Shown: positions 24,361-36,300 of the stretch, piece after piece
How positions within the stretch are numbered: the stretch's first letter is position 1
Layout of the letters: each line of letters starts with the position of its first letter
DNA from: Halicephalobus mephisto
Lineage: Eukaryota > Nematoda > Chromadorea > Rhabditida > Panagrolaimidae
DNA length: 64,000 bases
Assembly (NCBI GenBank): GCA_009193035.1
Contig: SWDT01000080.1
Coordinates: forward strand, 35,772 to 99,771
Reading direction: 5' to 3'
Notes under the pieces: model-generated
Seen by the model: only the letters and a program-made list of their open reading frames with translations
Databases searched by the model: none
Told to the model about the DNA's origin: nothing
Made by a program: the position numbers and the translations under genes

Positions 24361-26880
24361 TAAATATTTAAAAAGAAAAGTGTTCTCTGGATTATTCTAG
24401 AGAAATTTATTTTTTACTTTATAATAATTTTCTCAAATTTGATATCTAATAATATTTCTGATATCATATAATTAATTTTCGAATTTATATTTTTTTATTT
24501 TTAGGTTAATTATAAATATTTAAAAAGAAAAGTGTTCTCTGGATTATTCTAGAGAAATTTATTTTATAATAATTTTCTCAAATTTGATATCTAATAATAT
24601 TTCCGATATCATATAATTAATTTTCGAATTTATATTTTTTTATTTCTAGGTTAATTATAGATATTTAAAAAAGAAAAATGTTCTCTGGATTATTCTAGAG
24701 AAATTTATTTTATAATAATTTTCTCAAATTTGATATTTAATAATATTTCTAATATCACATAATCAATTTCCGAATTTATATTTTTTTATTTCTAGGTTAA
24801 TTATAGATATTTAAAAAAGAAAAGTGTTCTCTGGATTATTTCTGAGAAATTCTTGTTTTCTTTTACGATACTTTTCTCAAATTTGATATCTAATGATTTT
24901 TCCCGACGTTAAAAGACCAACTTCCAAGTCTTTGGTCTTCGATTTTAAAATTAATTTATGCATGTTTGACAGAAGGAAAATATCCCCTGGTGGATTTAAA
25001 AATAATTTGTTCTAGTTTACGGTAGTTTTATTAAATCTAATATCTGAGGATTCCTATTGATGCCAAAACATTAATTTTCAAGTCCTTGACTTTCAGTTTC
25101 AATAATAGTTAACAAATATATAAAAAGAAAAATGTTCTCTAGTGAATTTAAAAATAATTTATGTTTTATTTTACAGTACATTTTTGAAAAATCTAATACT
25201 GAGGAATTTCTGCAAGTATTATAAAATTGATTTTCATATTTTTGGTTTTTAATTTTAAAAATAGTTAATAAATATTAAAAAGGGAAAAATATTCATTCTT
25301 ATTTATGAAATTATTTGATATTTTATTTTACCGTACATTTTTGAAAAATCTAATACTGGAAAATTTCTACAGGTATTACAAAGTCGATTTTCATATTTTT
25401 GGTCTTCAATTTTAAAGATAGTTAATAAATATTAAAAAGGGAAAAATATTCATTCTTATTTATGAAATTATTTAATATTTTATTTTACCGTAGTTTTTCT
25501 AACTAATACTGAGGAATTTCTGCAAGTATTATAAAATTGATTTCCATATTTTTAGTCTTCAATTTTAAAGATAGTTAACAGATATTAAAAAAGGAAAAAT
25601 GTTCATTTTTGTTTATGAAATTATTTAATATTTTATTTTAATCTTTTTCCAAATCTCACATTTGAGAATTTCTTATGATGTCATAAAGCCACCTTTCAAT
25701 ATTTAACATTTCATTTCGAAAGAAACATCTTCGTTATGGTTCAAATTTATTTCTAATTCATAGCATTTCCTCATTTTAAAAATAGCAATTTTATTTAAAA
25801 ATAAAAAAAATAATTTTTTAAATTTAATTTTTAATAAAAAAAATAATTTTTTAAATTTAATTTTTAATAAAAAAAATAATTTTTAAAATTTAATTATTAA
25901 TAAAAAAAATAATTTTTAAAATTTAATTTTTAATAGAAAAATTTTTAAATTTAATTATTAATAAAAAATAATTTTTAAAATTTTATTTTTAATAAAAAAA
26001 AATAATTATTAAGATTTTATTTTTAATAAAAAAATAATTTTTAAATTTTATTTTCGTCGATTTTTCGTAGTTTTGAAAAATCATCTTCATCTGATTTATA
26101 CTGTCTGGATTTCCATGATTATTTCTTCACTAAGCTTAGTTAAGCTTGTGATTTTGTCTAATATTAAAAAATATAAAATTGGAAATGTTTTTCATGAAGG
26201 ATTTTAATATTTGAAAATTTTCGTCTGTATTGTGAATTCAAATTTTAATTTCTGGATTTTAATATTGAAATTCACTTTGTAAAAAAGGAAAAGTGTTCTC
26301 TATTATGTTGTGAAACCAACTTTCAAATTTCGATGGCCTAATCTGAAGACCATTTTAGTTACTTTTAAAAAAAAATATGAATTTTATGTTATAAATTCTA
26401 ATTTCAATTCTCGGTGTTCTCTTCCAAACTTCATTTCACTTATTTTAAAAAAGGAAAAGTGTTCTCTACCATGTCATGGAACCAACTGTCAAATCTCGAT
26501 GGCCTAATCTGAAGACCATTTTAGTCACTTCTGAAAAAAGAAAATATGAACTTTATGTTTTGAATTTTGATTTCAATTTTTAGTGTTCTCTTCCAAGCCT
26601 TATTTCACTTATTTTAAAAAAGGAAAAGTGTTCTCTACCATGTCATGAAACCAGCTTTCAAGTTTAGCATTGCATTTCCAAGTTTATTTTTCGAGAAAAA
26701 TGTTCTCTGAATGTTTTGAATATGATTTCTAAACTTTGATGTTGTGTTTGAAACTTTATTTAACTTTTTAAAAAAAAAGAAAAGTGTTCTCCATATACCT
26801 CTAACATATCTTTAAATTCTGATGTTCTTTTTTAAACTTTTTAAAAAAAAAGAAAAGTGTTCTCTTTTATTTTTCAAGAA
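24360..26880 (+). repeat. Long degenerate array with GAAAAGTGTTCTC boxes, unit about 150 bp
   Basis: The box AAAAAGAAAAGTGTTCTCTG recurs at about 24375, 24527, 24673 and 24819 with well-conserved spacers (TTCTCAAATTTGATATCTAA), then in degenerate form near 24975, 25127, 25283, 25440 and 25595. After an A/T block (25800-26040) a second form with AAGGAAAAGTGTTCTCTACC and CTAATCTGAAGACCATTTTA runs to 26880. The same box is seen in the opposite orientation at 40340-41280. Confidence 0.75.
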
Positions 26881-27966
26881 AATTAACGCTTTTTACAGAA
26901 TTTTTAAAATTTCTAAGATTGTCTGAATCTAAAAGTCAACAAGATCTGTTGAATATTCGCCGAATTATTGAACTTTCAAAACTTATTTCTTTAAAACATT
27001 CCGCATATTCATTTTTCGGTTTTGGATTTGTCATTTTGCGGCACTTACAAAGCCTCAACTATCCACTTGACCTGTCATATTTGAAGATGAATAACGAAAA
27101 ATTGATTTTAAAAAACAAAACGAAAAAAGTCGAAAATTTATTAAACTTTGTTTTTATGTCCTGTACCGTACCCCGACCAGAATATAAAATTCAACCGAAA
27201 TTTGTTATTTTTATTATTTCTCAAATGTCATTTATAAAATTTTAAATTTCGTCAAATATTTGAATAATTAGTTTCTTTGGGAATCTTATGATCGAAATTA
27301 TTTTTTTTCTATGTTTATTTTTTCAGAAAATCCCAGTGGAGCTAATTTGCTGCAATAATTATGGAAATTCTAAGATGTAAAATTGACTAGCTGACATGTA
27401 ACATTTAAAAATGCTAACTGACATTGACGATATCTCATTTATTCAGTCGGGTGGATTCCAGTAGTTGTATAAAAAGAAATAACTATGAAAATTAAGAACT
27501 TTAAATTTATTAATCCGCTAATTATCGCCGGAGGACGTGAAATCGGTTTTTATCGCGAAAGTTGTTCTCAACTACATATAAAAAAGCGTAACTTTTGGCG
27601 GAATAAAAAATAAAATCATTTTTTTCGCGAAAATTTTTGACAACCAAAAAAATTAGTTTTTTTAAACACGAGTAATTCTGTACAAAACACAACCTAAATA
27701 AAGAACGAAATTCACTTTTATCGTCAAAGTCCCTGATGACTGTAACGAAATTTTTCATCCCTAAGGACGGATAGTTTCTTGAAAAATACAATCCAAAAAG
27801 AGCGATTTCTTGTCGCGAAAATCCCTGATGGTCGTGATAAACTCCCTTGTTCCCAAAGGCAGGTGAATTTTTGCAAAAAATAGAAGATGAATCGGAGTTT
27901 AACAAAGTGGATTTTGTGATAAATATTTTTTTCTGTTTTGTACCTCCATTAGAGGTTTTACTACTT

Positions 27967-28127
27967 TACAAAAAAATGTAATTTTTGGCACAGTAACAGA
28001 CGTAAATAGTCACTATTACTTTTTAATTTCCGTTACAAAAGTCAAATATTCATGAAAAATGTGACGATTATTACATTTTTGTTATATTTCGCAATTATTA
28101 TAAGGCTAAAAGTCACACTTTTTTGTG
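27967..28127 (+). mobile_element. MITE-like element, copy 1
   Basis: About 160 bp beginning ACAAAAAAATGTAATTTTTG and ending GGCTAAAAGTCACACTTTTT TGTG, so the two ends are inverted repeats of each other. The interior has TCAAATATTCATGAAAAATG and is shared with copies at 28195-28357 and 39893-40044. No coding capacity. Confidence 0.6.
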
Positions 28128-28194
28128 TATACTGAAAGAAATTATATATTCAGTTTAATTTATCGATATATCATACAAAATCTACTAACATCAA

Positions 28195-28357
28195 CACTAA
28201 AAGAAACTTAACTTTTGGCTCAGTAACAAATGCAAATCATCACTATTAATTTTTAATTTTCGTCACAAAAGTCAAATATTCATGAAAAATGTGACGATTG
28301 TTTCATTTTCGTCCTACTTCACAGTTGTTACGAGACCAAAATATACATTTTTTGTGT
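28195..28357 (+). mobile_element. MITE-like element, copy 2 (5' end degenerate)
   Basis: Shares the interior GTCAAATATTCATGAAAAATG-type block and the 3' end of the element at 27967, with a damaged left terminus (AAACTTAACTTTTGG). It lies about 70 bp from copy 1 in the same orientation. Confidence 0.55.
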
Positions 28358-29039
28358 GTACTTGAATACTTGAAGACCGTTTTGTAAGTTTTTAGCACGC
28401 CAAAAGCGCAGATCACAACTATGGCATTCTGATCTAGACCTGACGATCCTAGTCCATGTTCTTCCGAACAATGTCAATAAAGGGTCAACCCAACACGGTT
28501 TAAAGTTTATGCATTGACGGTTGACACATGGAAATAGGATATATTATTTGAAATATTAATCATGAGATTACTGTCGCACCCCTGCTTTTCGACGTACGGA
28601 ACTCTGGGTCATTTTTGATTAGATTTTTTCATAGTTGTTTTTCTGGCAGTAAAGACCCTCTGGTTTTTAACCACCTATTTTTTATTTTTACAATAATGCA
28701 ATTCAGATAACTATCATTGAAAATAATTAAAAATACTTCACACAAGATAACCATAGAGATTTTTAAAAATTCTTTGTTTTTCTCAAATAACATTAATTTT
28801 AATCATCAAATTTCTGCCAAATGCTTTTATAATTTATCAATTTCTTTGTTTTCCAGATTTAGCTTTTTCTTCAATCTTTGTTCTTATTGAATAATGAACT
28901 GCTCTTGTTTTTTTAGCGAAATATGCAAATACTCCAATCTTCATCCAGAACCTTGCTCTAAATTTGGAAATTCCTCCAAACTTGTAGTATATACATAAAA
29001 AACGTAATTCTCGCGTAACGTGCAATGTAATGAATGCCC

Positions 29040-30010
29040 GATATATTGTTATAAAAGATCTTGTAACTTTTATCCAATTCTATGACTTTTCGTAACAAAA
29101 GAGTTACTATTTTTATCAAGAATAATGAATACTAAAAATAATCGTAATCATTGTGTTGACCTTTGTTAAAGTTAGTAATTGTCATAAAAATAATAATTAG
29201 GAGTAATCTTTGCACATGTTACTAATGTAAAACTTTTTTTATCATAACAACTACGTTATTGTTTGCATCACACGTATTAAACAATGATGAAAACAGTGAC
29301 AATCATATTACTTTCCTTGTTAAAGTTAGTAATTGTCATGAAAATAGCACGTAGGAGTAATCTTTGCACATGTTATTAATGTAAAACTTGTTTTACCATA
29401 ATAACTATATTGTTATTCATATCACACTTATTAAACAATGATGAAAACAGTAACAATCATGTTACATTTGTTGTTAAAGTTAGTAATTGTTATGAAAATA
29501 GTACGTAATAGTTATAATTACATTTTTACTAATGTGAAACTTACGATTTTTCACAACAACTATATCATTATTTTCATCGCAAGTACCAACTGTAACAATC
29601 ATGTTGCTTTCCTTATCAAAATTGACGATTGTTATAGGAATCGTACATAATATTCAAATTTGTCTGTTACTGACGTAAAAGTTACAATTTTTCGTAACAA
29701 ATTCGTTACAATTTTTGTCACAAGTACCAAATCATGATGAAAATTGTAACAATTATGCTACATAATGTACCATAGTCCATAATTGTCATCGAAATTGTAC
29801 TTAATAATCACATTCGTATTTGTTACCGCAGCAAACATTATAATTTTTCGTTTTTCATATATATACTCGAATCAAGTCTGCTGATTTTTGTTACAAATGT
29901 TGAATGTCTATGAAAACTGCAATAATTATGTTACATTTTTTTCAAAGTTTACAACTGTTACGAAAATTACACAATAATTATACTTTTGTTTGTTACTAAA
30001 ATAAATGTTG
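29040..30010 (+). repeat. ~154-bp tandem array A
   Basis: Units are marked by TTTGCACATGTTACTAATGT at about 29213 and 29367 (154 bp apart), followed by more divergent copies to about 30010. Each unit has TGATGAAAACAGTAACAATC and TTAAAGTTAGTAATTGTCAT. The array starts with TTATAAAAGATCTTGTAACT, and the same leader opens array B at 35242 inside the globin gene. Confidence 0.8.
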
Positions 30011-33000
30011 CAATTTTTGTAAAAATAACGAATTTCGGAAGTGAAAAATTTTGTTTCTCTTTTGTTATTTCCTGAACTAAAGTTAAAATCCGCAACCTAT
30101 GACGTTGACTCTAATTTGAGCTGAAATCCATGTAAGAAGATTCTTTTTTCGTCATTCTCGTGTGGATATAAATCTAGTAAAATTCGTTTTTCTTTTATTA
30201 GCATTTTACAGACAGTTATGGTCGTGCAAAACTCAGAAATCCTTAGAATTTTGCAGAAGCCGATAAAAACATAAATTCTTTCAAAATTCAGTAAAAACTC
30301 TTAAAATCATCCAAGATTTTAATTTTTACAAATATTTAAAAATCCCAAAACTTTTTGTTGGAACTATTTCCTAACAAGATCTACTTTTCGTCTTTATAAT
30401 ATGTATTATAATTTTCATAGGTTTCTGGAATCTTCGAGTTCAAACTTCTTAAATAGAAGATTCTGAAGTTTATAAACAATACCAAAACTTCTTTTCCGGA
30501 TTATTTCCTAACAAGATTTACTTTTCGTCTTTATAATATGTGCTATAACTTTCATAGATTTCTGGAATCTTCGAGTTCGAACTTCTCAGAAGATTCTAAA
30601 GTTTCTAAACAATCCCAAAAACTTCTTATTGAAACTATTTCCTAACAAGATCTACTTTTTGTCTTTATAATATGTGCTATAACTTCTATAAAATCTTCTA
30701 ATTTTTCAAAATTTCATAAATTTTTGAAGTGTTTTAGAATTTTCTGAAATATTTTCGACTATTTTTAACTTTAAATGAAATTTGACCTCAACATTTGTAA
30801 TGAATAATTCTAAAATTTTGTAGAAAATTCTAAAAATTCATTCAAAAACAACTTTGCAGAATTCTTCCGGTTTTCATAATAGTGTAGTCTGACGTTCATA
30901 GAAAATTCTAAAATTCTTGAGAATCTGATGTGAAGTTCTGGGATTTTTGAAAATCTCACGAGAATTCCTGGGAGTTTTTAGAATTTAATAGAAATTTTCA
31001 AAATTTCAAATTAACGATTCTGTAGTTTTTTAAAAATTCTGAAATTTGATTTTGAAAAAATTTTGCAAAATTATTTTTTTTGGTTTTTATAATAGTATGA
31101 ATTACTTTTGTGTAAATTTTTGAATTTTGTAAAATCTTAAAAATTCTTGACTAATATCTAAAATCAATGATTTTTAAAGTTTAAAAAATATTAAAATTCA
31201 TGTTAAAAATTTTTGTAATAATATTTATTTTTATTTTTAGTATTTTTAAAATTTTTAGAATTTTTCAAAAATATAATAATTAAATAAATTTTAAAATAAT
31301 TTTAAATTTTTTAAATATTAAAATTCATGTTGAAAATTTTCGTAATAATATTTATTTCTATTTTTAGTATTTTTAAAATTTTTAGAATTTTTCAAAAATA
31401 TAATAATTAAATAAATTTTAAAATAATTTTAAATTTTTTTAAAAAATATTAAAATTCGTGTTGAAAATTTCCGTAATAATATTTATTTCTATTTTCAGTA
31501 TTTTTATAAAGATTTTTACAATTTTTCAAAAATATAATAATTAAATTAATTTTAAAATAATTTTAAATTTTTTAAAAAATATTAAAATTCGTGTTGAAAA
31601 TCTTCGTAATAATATTTATTTCTATTTTTAGTGGCATAACATGACTTGTATGAAAATCTATAATCCTCCAAAATCTAAAAAATTTAATCTCCAACATATG
31701 AAACCTAAAATTATATTTTCGGAAAAACCCCAAAAACCCTCGTTGAAACAATTCTCATTTCTATTTTTAATCACAGTGTTATTAGTTTTTTTTGTTTGAT
31801 TTAGATTGTTTTCGAAAAAAATGAAAAATGGGCTTAACTATAGAGGAACAAAAATGAGATGTCAATTTTCTCATTTTATAAATATTTTATTTTTTTAAAT
31901 CTTTTTTTTTAAATTTATTTTTTAATTTCGTATTTTTTAAAATCTCTTATTTTTTAAAATTTCATATTTTTAAAATTTATTTTTAAAATTTTTTTTTAAA
32001 ATTTATTTTTTAATTTCGTATTTTTTTAAATCTCGTTTTTTTTTAAATTTATTTTTTTTCTAATTTATTTTTTAATTTCGTATTTTTTAAAATTTATTTT
32101 TTTAAAATTTTAAATTCTTTTAAATTTCGTGTTTTTCGAAAATGTGTGATTTTTTAATTTTAGATAAATTTTAGATTTCATGCGGACCTTCATTGAAGAA
32201 TAAACATAATTCAAATAAAAAATCAACTATCATTGAAATTTCAACTTGTTAGAATATAGCTTACTGTAAGTGTTACAAGTACCATACCGTATAATTTTGT
32301 AAAAAGTAAATTTTAGTCGAAATAAGTTTTTTATAAATTACATATGAAATCGAACATCCTAAAAAATAAAATTTATAATTTACTTTATATTTTTGTAAAA
32401 TTAAAAAAATTAAAAAATATAAATTTTGCAAATTTAAAATTATAAAATTTTTTAAATTTATAAGTTTAAAAATATATAAAATATTTAAATTTCTAAATTT
32501 TATAAATTTTTAAATTTCATAATTTTATAAATTTTTTAATTTTATATATTAATATTGGAATTTTTTTTGATTTTCTACTATAAATATGTTTGTTTAAATA
32601 ATTATTTTTCTACAATTATCTCCGAAATTTGAGTTGATTTTTCAAAAAACAAAAACATGTTAAAATTTAGTTTTTCGTATATGAAAAATATTTTTTAAGA
32701 GTTTATTATTTTAGAGAATTTTTCAAAACTCAAATATGGGTTTTGATTGTCTATTTCGAAATCCCCAATTTCATATATAATTTAATTTAAAAAATTACTT
32801 TGATTAAAGTTTAATTTTCTGTCGATCTGTTTTTTTTCTAAATATCGTATTTGTCACGCCGAGTGACCCGCGTCTAGATTATGAAATCGATGCTCGAAGA
32901 AAAACTATATAATAGATGCCTTAGGCACAATACAAAAACACAGAGTCGGGATCGATGAAAACAAACATATATCTCAACTTCCCGCTAATAGGAACTGTAT

Positions 33001-33014
33001 GTTTCCTTTGTCGA
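30011..33014. repeat. AT-rich region with two further tandem arrays
   Basis: Positions 30355-30690 hold three copies of a unit of about 120 bp (TTTCCTAACAAGATCTACTT, CTTTATAATATGTGCTATAA). Positions 31190-31640 hold four copies of a unit of about 125 bp (TTCGTAATAATATTTATTTC). The rest is poly-A/T. No gene seen. Confidence 0.65.
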
Positions 33015-33260
33015 TATTAAAGCATTCCGTTCGGGACCAAACATTCCATTGTCGATGCTAAAGAAATCCGTTCGGGACCAAATATTCCCTTCTCGATATT
33101 AAAGAAATCCATTCAGAACCAAACATTCCTTTCTAGATATTAAAGAAATCCGTTCGGGACCAAACATTCCCTTGTCGATATTAAAGCATTCCGTTCGGGA
33201 CCAAACATTCCCTTTTTGATGTCAAAAAAAATCCGTTCGGGACCAAACATTCCTTGTCGG
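33015..33260 (+). repeat. ~42-bp tandem array upstream of the globin gene
   Basis: About six copies of AAAGAAATCCGTTCGGGACC followed by AAACATTCCCTTGTCGATAT. The array ends about 95 bp before the globin start codon. Confidence 0.85.
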
Positions 33261-33354
33261 TTGTGCTTCCTTATTAAGGATGGAGCGCCTGATTCAACAC
33301 TAAACAATGATCTTTTTAGGTGCAATTACTGTAATTATCTACAAAATAGTCAAT

Positions 33355-36300
33355 ATGGGAAACGGTCAATCCACAACGACTTTGGCTGCTCTTCATCAAG
33401 ATATGACGATCAGAAAACGGTCTTTCTCGGCTTCCCCGAGGAAAGTCCCCAATCGTCTGGAACCCTATACCCCGATAGAAACTCTGGAGGATCAAGTACG
33501 GTGTCAACAATTACAAAGTCCCATCAGACACAAAAGAAGCATGGATTCTCCAAAATCGGTGAATTTTACTTTTAATATAATTCTGTAGGAGTTTCTAGAA
33601 TCTTTCGAAACATTGTAAATTTTTTAAATTCTCTAAACTTTCATAGAAGATTCTGAAGTTTTCCGAAATCTCATAGAAGATTCTGAAGTCTTCTAAAATC
33701 TTATAGAATATTCAGAAGTTTTCTGAAGTCTTTTCAAATCTCATAGAGGATTCTGAAGTCTTCTGAAATTTCATAAAAGATTCTGAAGTTTTCTGAAATC
33801 TCAGAAGATTCTGAAGTCTTCTCAAATCTCAGAAGATTCTGAAGTCTTCTGAAATTTCATAGAAGATTCTGAGGTCTTGGAGAATCTAGTGAAAATTTTT
33901 AGAATCAATGTCTGAAATTACGGATTTTGAGAGTTTAAAAAATTCCGAAAATTTGCGTCATGAACATGGTCATTTATAAAGTTTAATTACTGTAGGACTG
34001 GAATCTTTAAAAATTTAGAAACTTCTAAAACTTTCAAAAATTTGAAAAACTTTCTAGAATCCTGTAAAATTTAAATTTAATAAGAATTTTTAAAATCATT
34101 TAAAACCGAAATTCTAGAAGCTCTTAAAATTCCGGAAATTCGTGTTGGGACAATTTCGTGACAAAATTTATTTTTAATTTTTACAATCTTGCAATTTTTG
34201 AATCAGAATTTTTAATTTTTAAAAATTTAAAAAATTTTATAAAAAAATTATTTTCAATTGTGATTTCGGAACCTTGTTCTTTAAAATCCAGGAACTAGAA
34301 ATTCTAAAAATATGTATCAAGCAATCTTAGTCACGTCATTTTAAAGATTTTTATAATAGTGTAATTTTTATATAATAGCATCCAAAATGCATGAATTTCA
34401 AAATCCCGCCTTTTTGAGTGGTATTTGGATCCGAATTTTATGTCCGCTTTTCCGAAAAAGCCTGAAACCCGTTTTACAGCTTTGGTTGTCTCTCATCGAC
34501 GGACCGTGAAAGTCTTGAATTTATTGCACGCTTGAATTCTCGCTCCAGGCTATCTTAGCGTCATTTGGCCTCTGGTTTATCCTACTTTTCACTGTTTCAG
34601 ATTATGTAAATTCTGTCGCGACATTAAGCGTAGCGAGAAAGGAGCGATCGTTCAGGAGAAACGATTCTGCTTCCAGGAATAGAATGGAAAAAGTCGCTCT
34701 CGTAGCTTCAGAGAAAAAGCACTTGCCCGAATAGCAAGATAATGCGGGTTAGATACCTGCCGAGAGATGTTTTTCCTTCCATATTAGTTTCGGATTAGAT
34801 GAGGCCAGATCTAGTTTTCCGACAAATTCTACTATTATTAAAACCATGTTTTCAGAGACCTATCCAATGTCCCAGACAATCCAAAGCTTCTACAGCTAGT
34901 TATTATTCTGAAAGATCATCTTCGATTTCTTCCAACAATCAAAATAGTTCTTCAGAATTCAGAAGGAAACCCTCAGCTCCTGTCCAACGACGTCGGATGA
35001 GCGTTGATGAACAACAATTACCCAGGAGATTCTCGAGGACAGGAAAGCTATCTCTTGCCAGCAAGGAGGAACTGATGAGTGCCAGAAGAGTCTCCAGAGC
35101 CGCTATCCATTTCAGCGAGACCGGGGACTTCGGACTGACCTTGGTGGAACAGCTCAAGTTGACAAGGTAAGGACCGTAAATTTCTACACCAACAATCGTA
35201 ACTTACATGTGTCCCAAAATGTCAGGAATGCATGACATTTTGTTACAAAAGATCTTGTAACTTTTGTCAAATTTTATGATTTGGGATAACAAATGGATTA
35301 AAATTTCCATCACAAATGCTAAATACTGATGAAAACAGTGACAATCATGTTACATTCCTTGTTAAAGTTAGTAATTGTCATGAAAATAGTAAGTAGGAGA
35401 AATCTTAGCACATGTTACTAATGTAAAACTTGTTTTACCATAATAACTATGTTGTTATTCATATCACACGTATTAAACGATGATGAAAACAGTAACCATC
35501 ATGTTACTTTCCTTGTTAAAGTTAGTAATTGTTACGAAAATAGTAAATAGGAGTAATCTTTGCACATGTTACTAATGTAAAACTTATTTTACCATAATAA
35601 CTATGTTGTTATTCATATCACACGTATTAAACATTGATGAAAACAGTAACAATCATGTTACATTTGTTGTTAAAGTTAGTAATTGTTACGAAAATAGTAA
35701 TTAGGAGTAATCTTTGCACATGTTACTAATGTAAAACTTATTTTACCATAATAACTATGTTGTTATTCATATCACACTTATTAAACAATGATGAAAACAG
35801 TAACAATCATGTTACATTTTTGTTAAAGTTAGTAATTGTTATGAAAACAGTACGTAATAATTATAATTACATTTTTACTAATGTGAAACTTACTATTTTT
35901 TTGTAAGGGAACGAATAACTTTTATTCAAATCTCGAAATTGGATAGTTAACCCTTGTTCAAAAATACATTACAATAAGAAGAAAAAAAAGTTTTCAGTTT
36001 CTCGTGAACATAGAATGTTTTGATTAATAGAAAAATCTTAATTTGACAAAGGTAATTATCATATGTTCTACAGTAAGACAGATATTCCAAAAAAATCAAA
36101 TTGTTCAATTTTGATCTCAAGACGAATGATCATCAATTTCATCATAATTTACAATGATTTCTACAGTTTTTAAGAATTTAAACTTTTACAAAAATAATTT
36201 TTTTAAATTTAAATTTTAATAAAAATCATGTTTTTTTAGAATTTATTTTTGTATTTTTAGTGTCTTTAGAATTTCGCCCACAATTTCCTATGTTTTAACG

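Larger units (their letters stand above)
26881..29040. other. Intergenic region with small inverted-repeat elements
   Basis: Contains two copies of a roughly 160-bp element with terminal inverted repeats (listed separately) and, at 27520-27900, degenerate repeats of about 100 bp with CCCTGATGACTGTAACG-like words. Open frames at 26919-27245 and 27522-27905 begin without ATG or follow these repeats, and I do not accept them. Positions 28395-28660 have more normal composition but no open frame or RNA that I can identify. Confidence 0.4.

Noticed and set aside
24360..26880. Regularly spaced short repeats as a CRISPR array
   Set aside because: Host is eukaryotic, spacers are themselves repeated, and the boxes are too short and variable.
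26919..27245. 108-codon forward open frame
   Set aside because: No ATG at its start, A/T-biased composition, no splice signals and no recognisable similarity.
27522..27905. 127-codon reverse open frame
   Set aside because: Covers degenerate ~100-bp repeats and lacks any motif.
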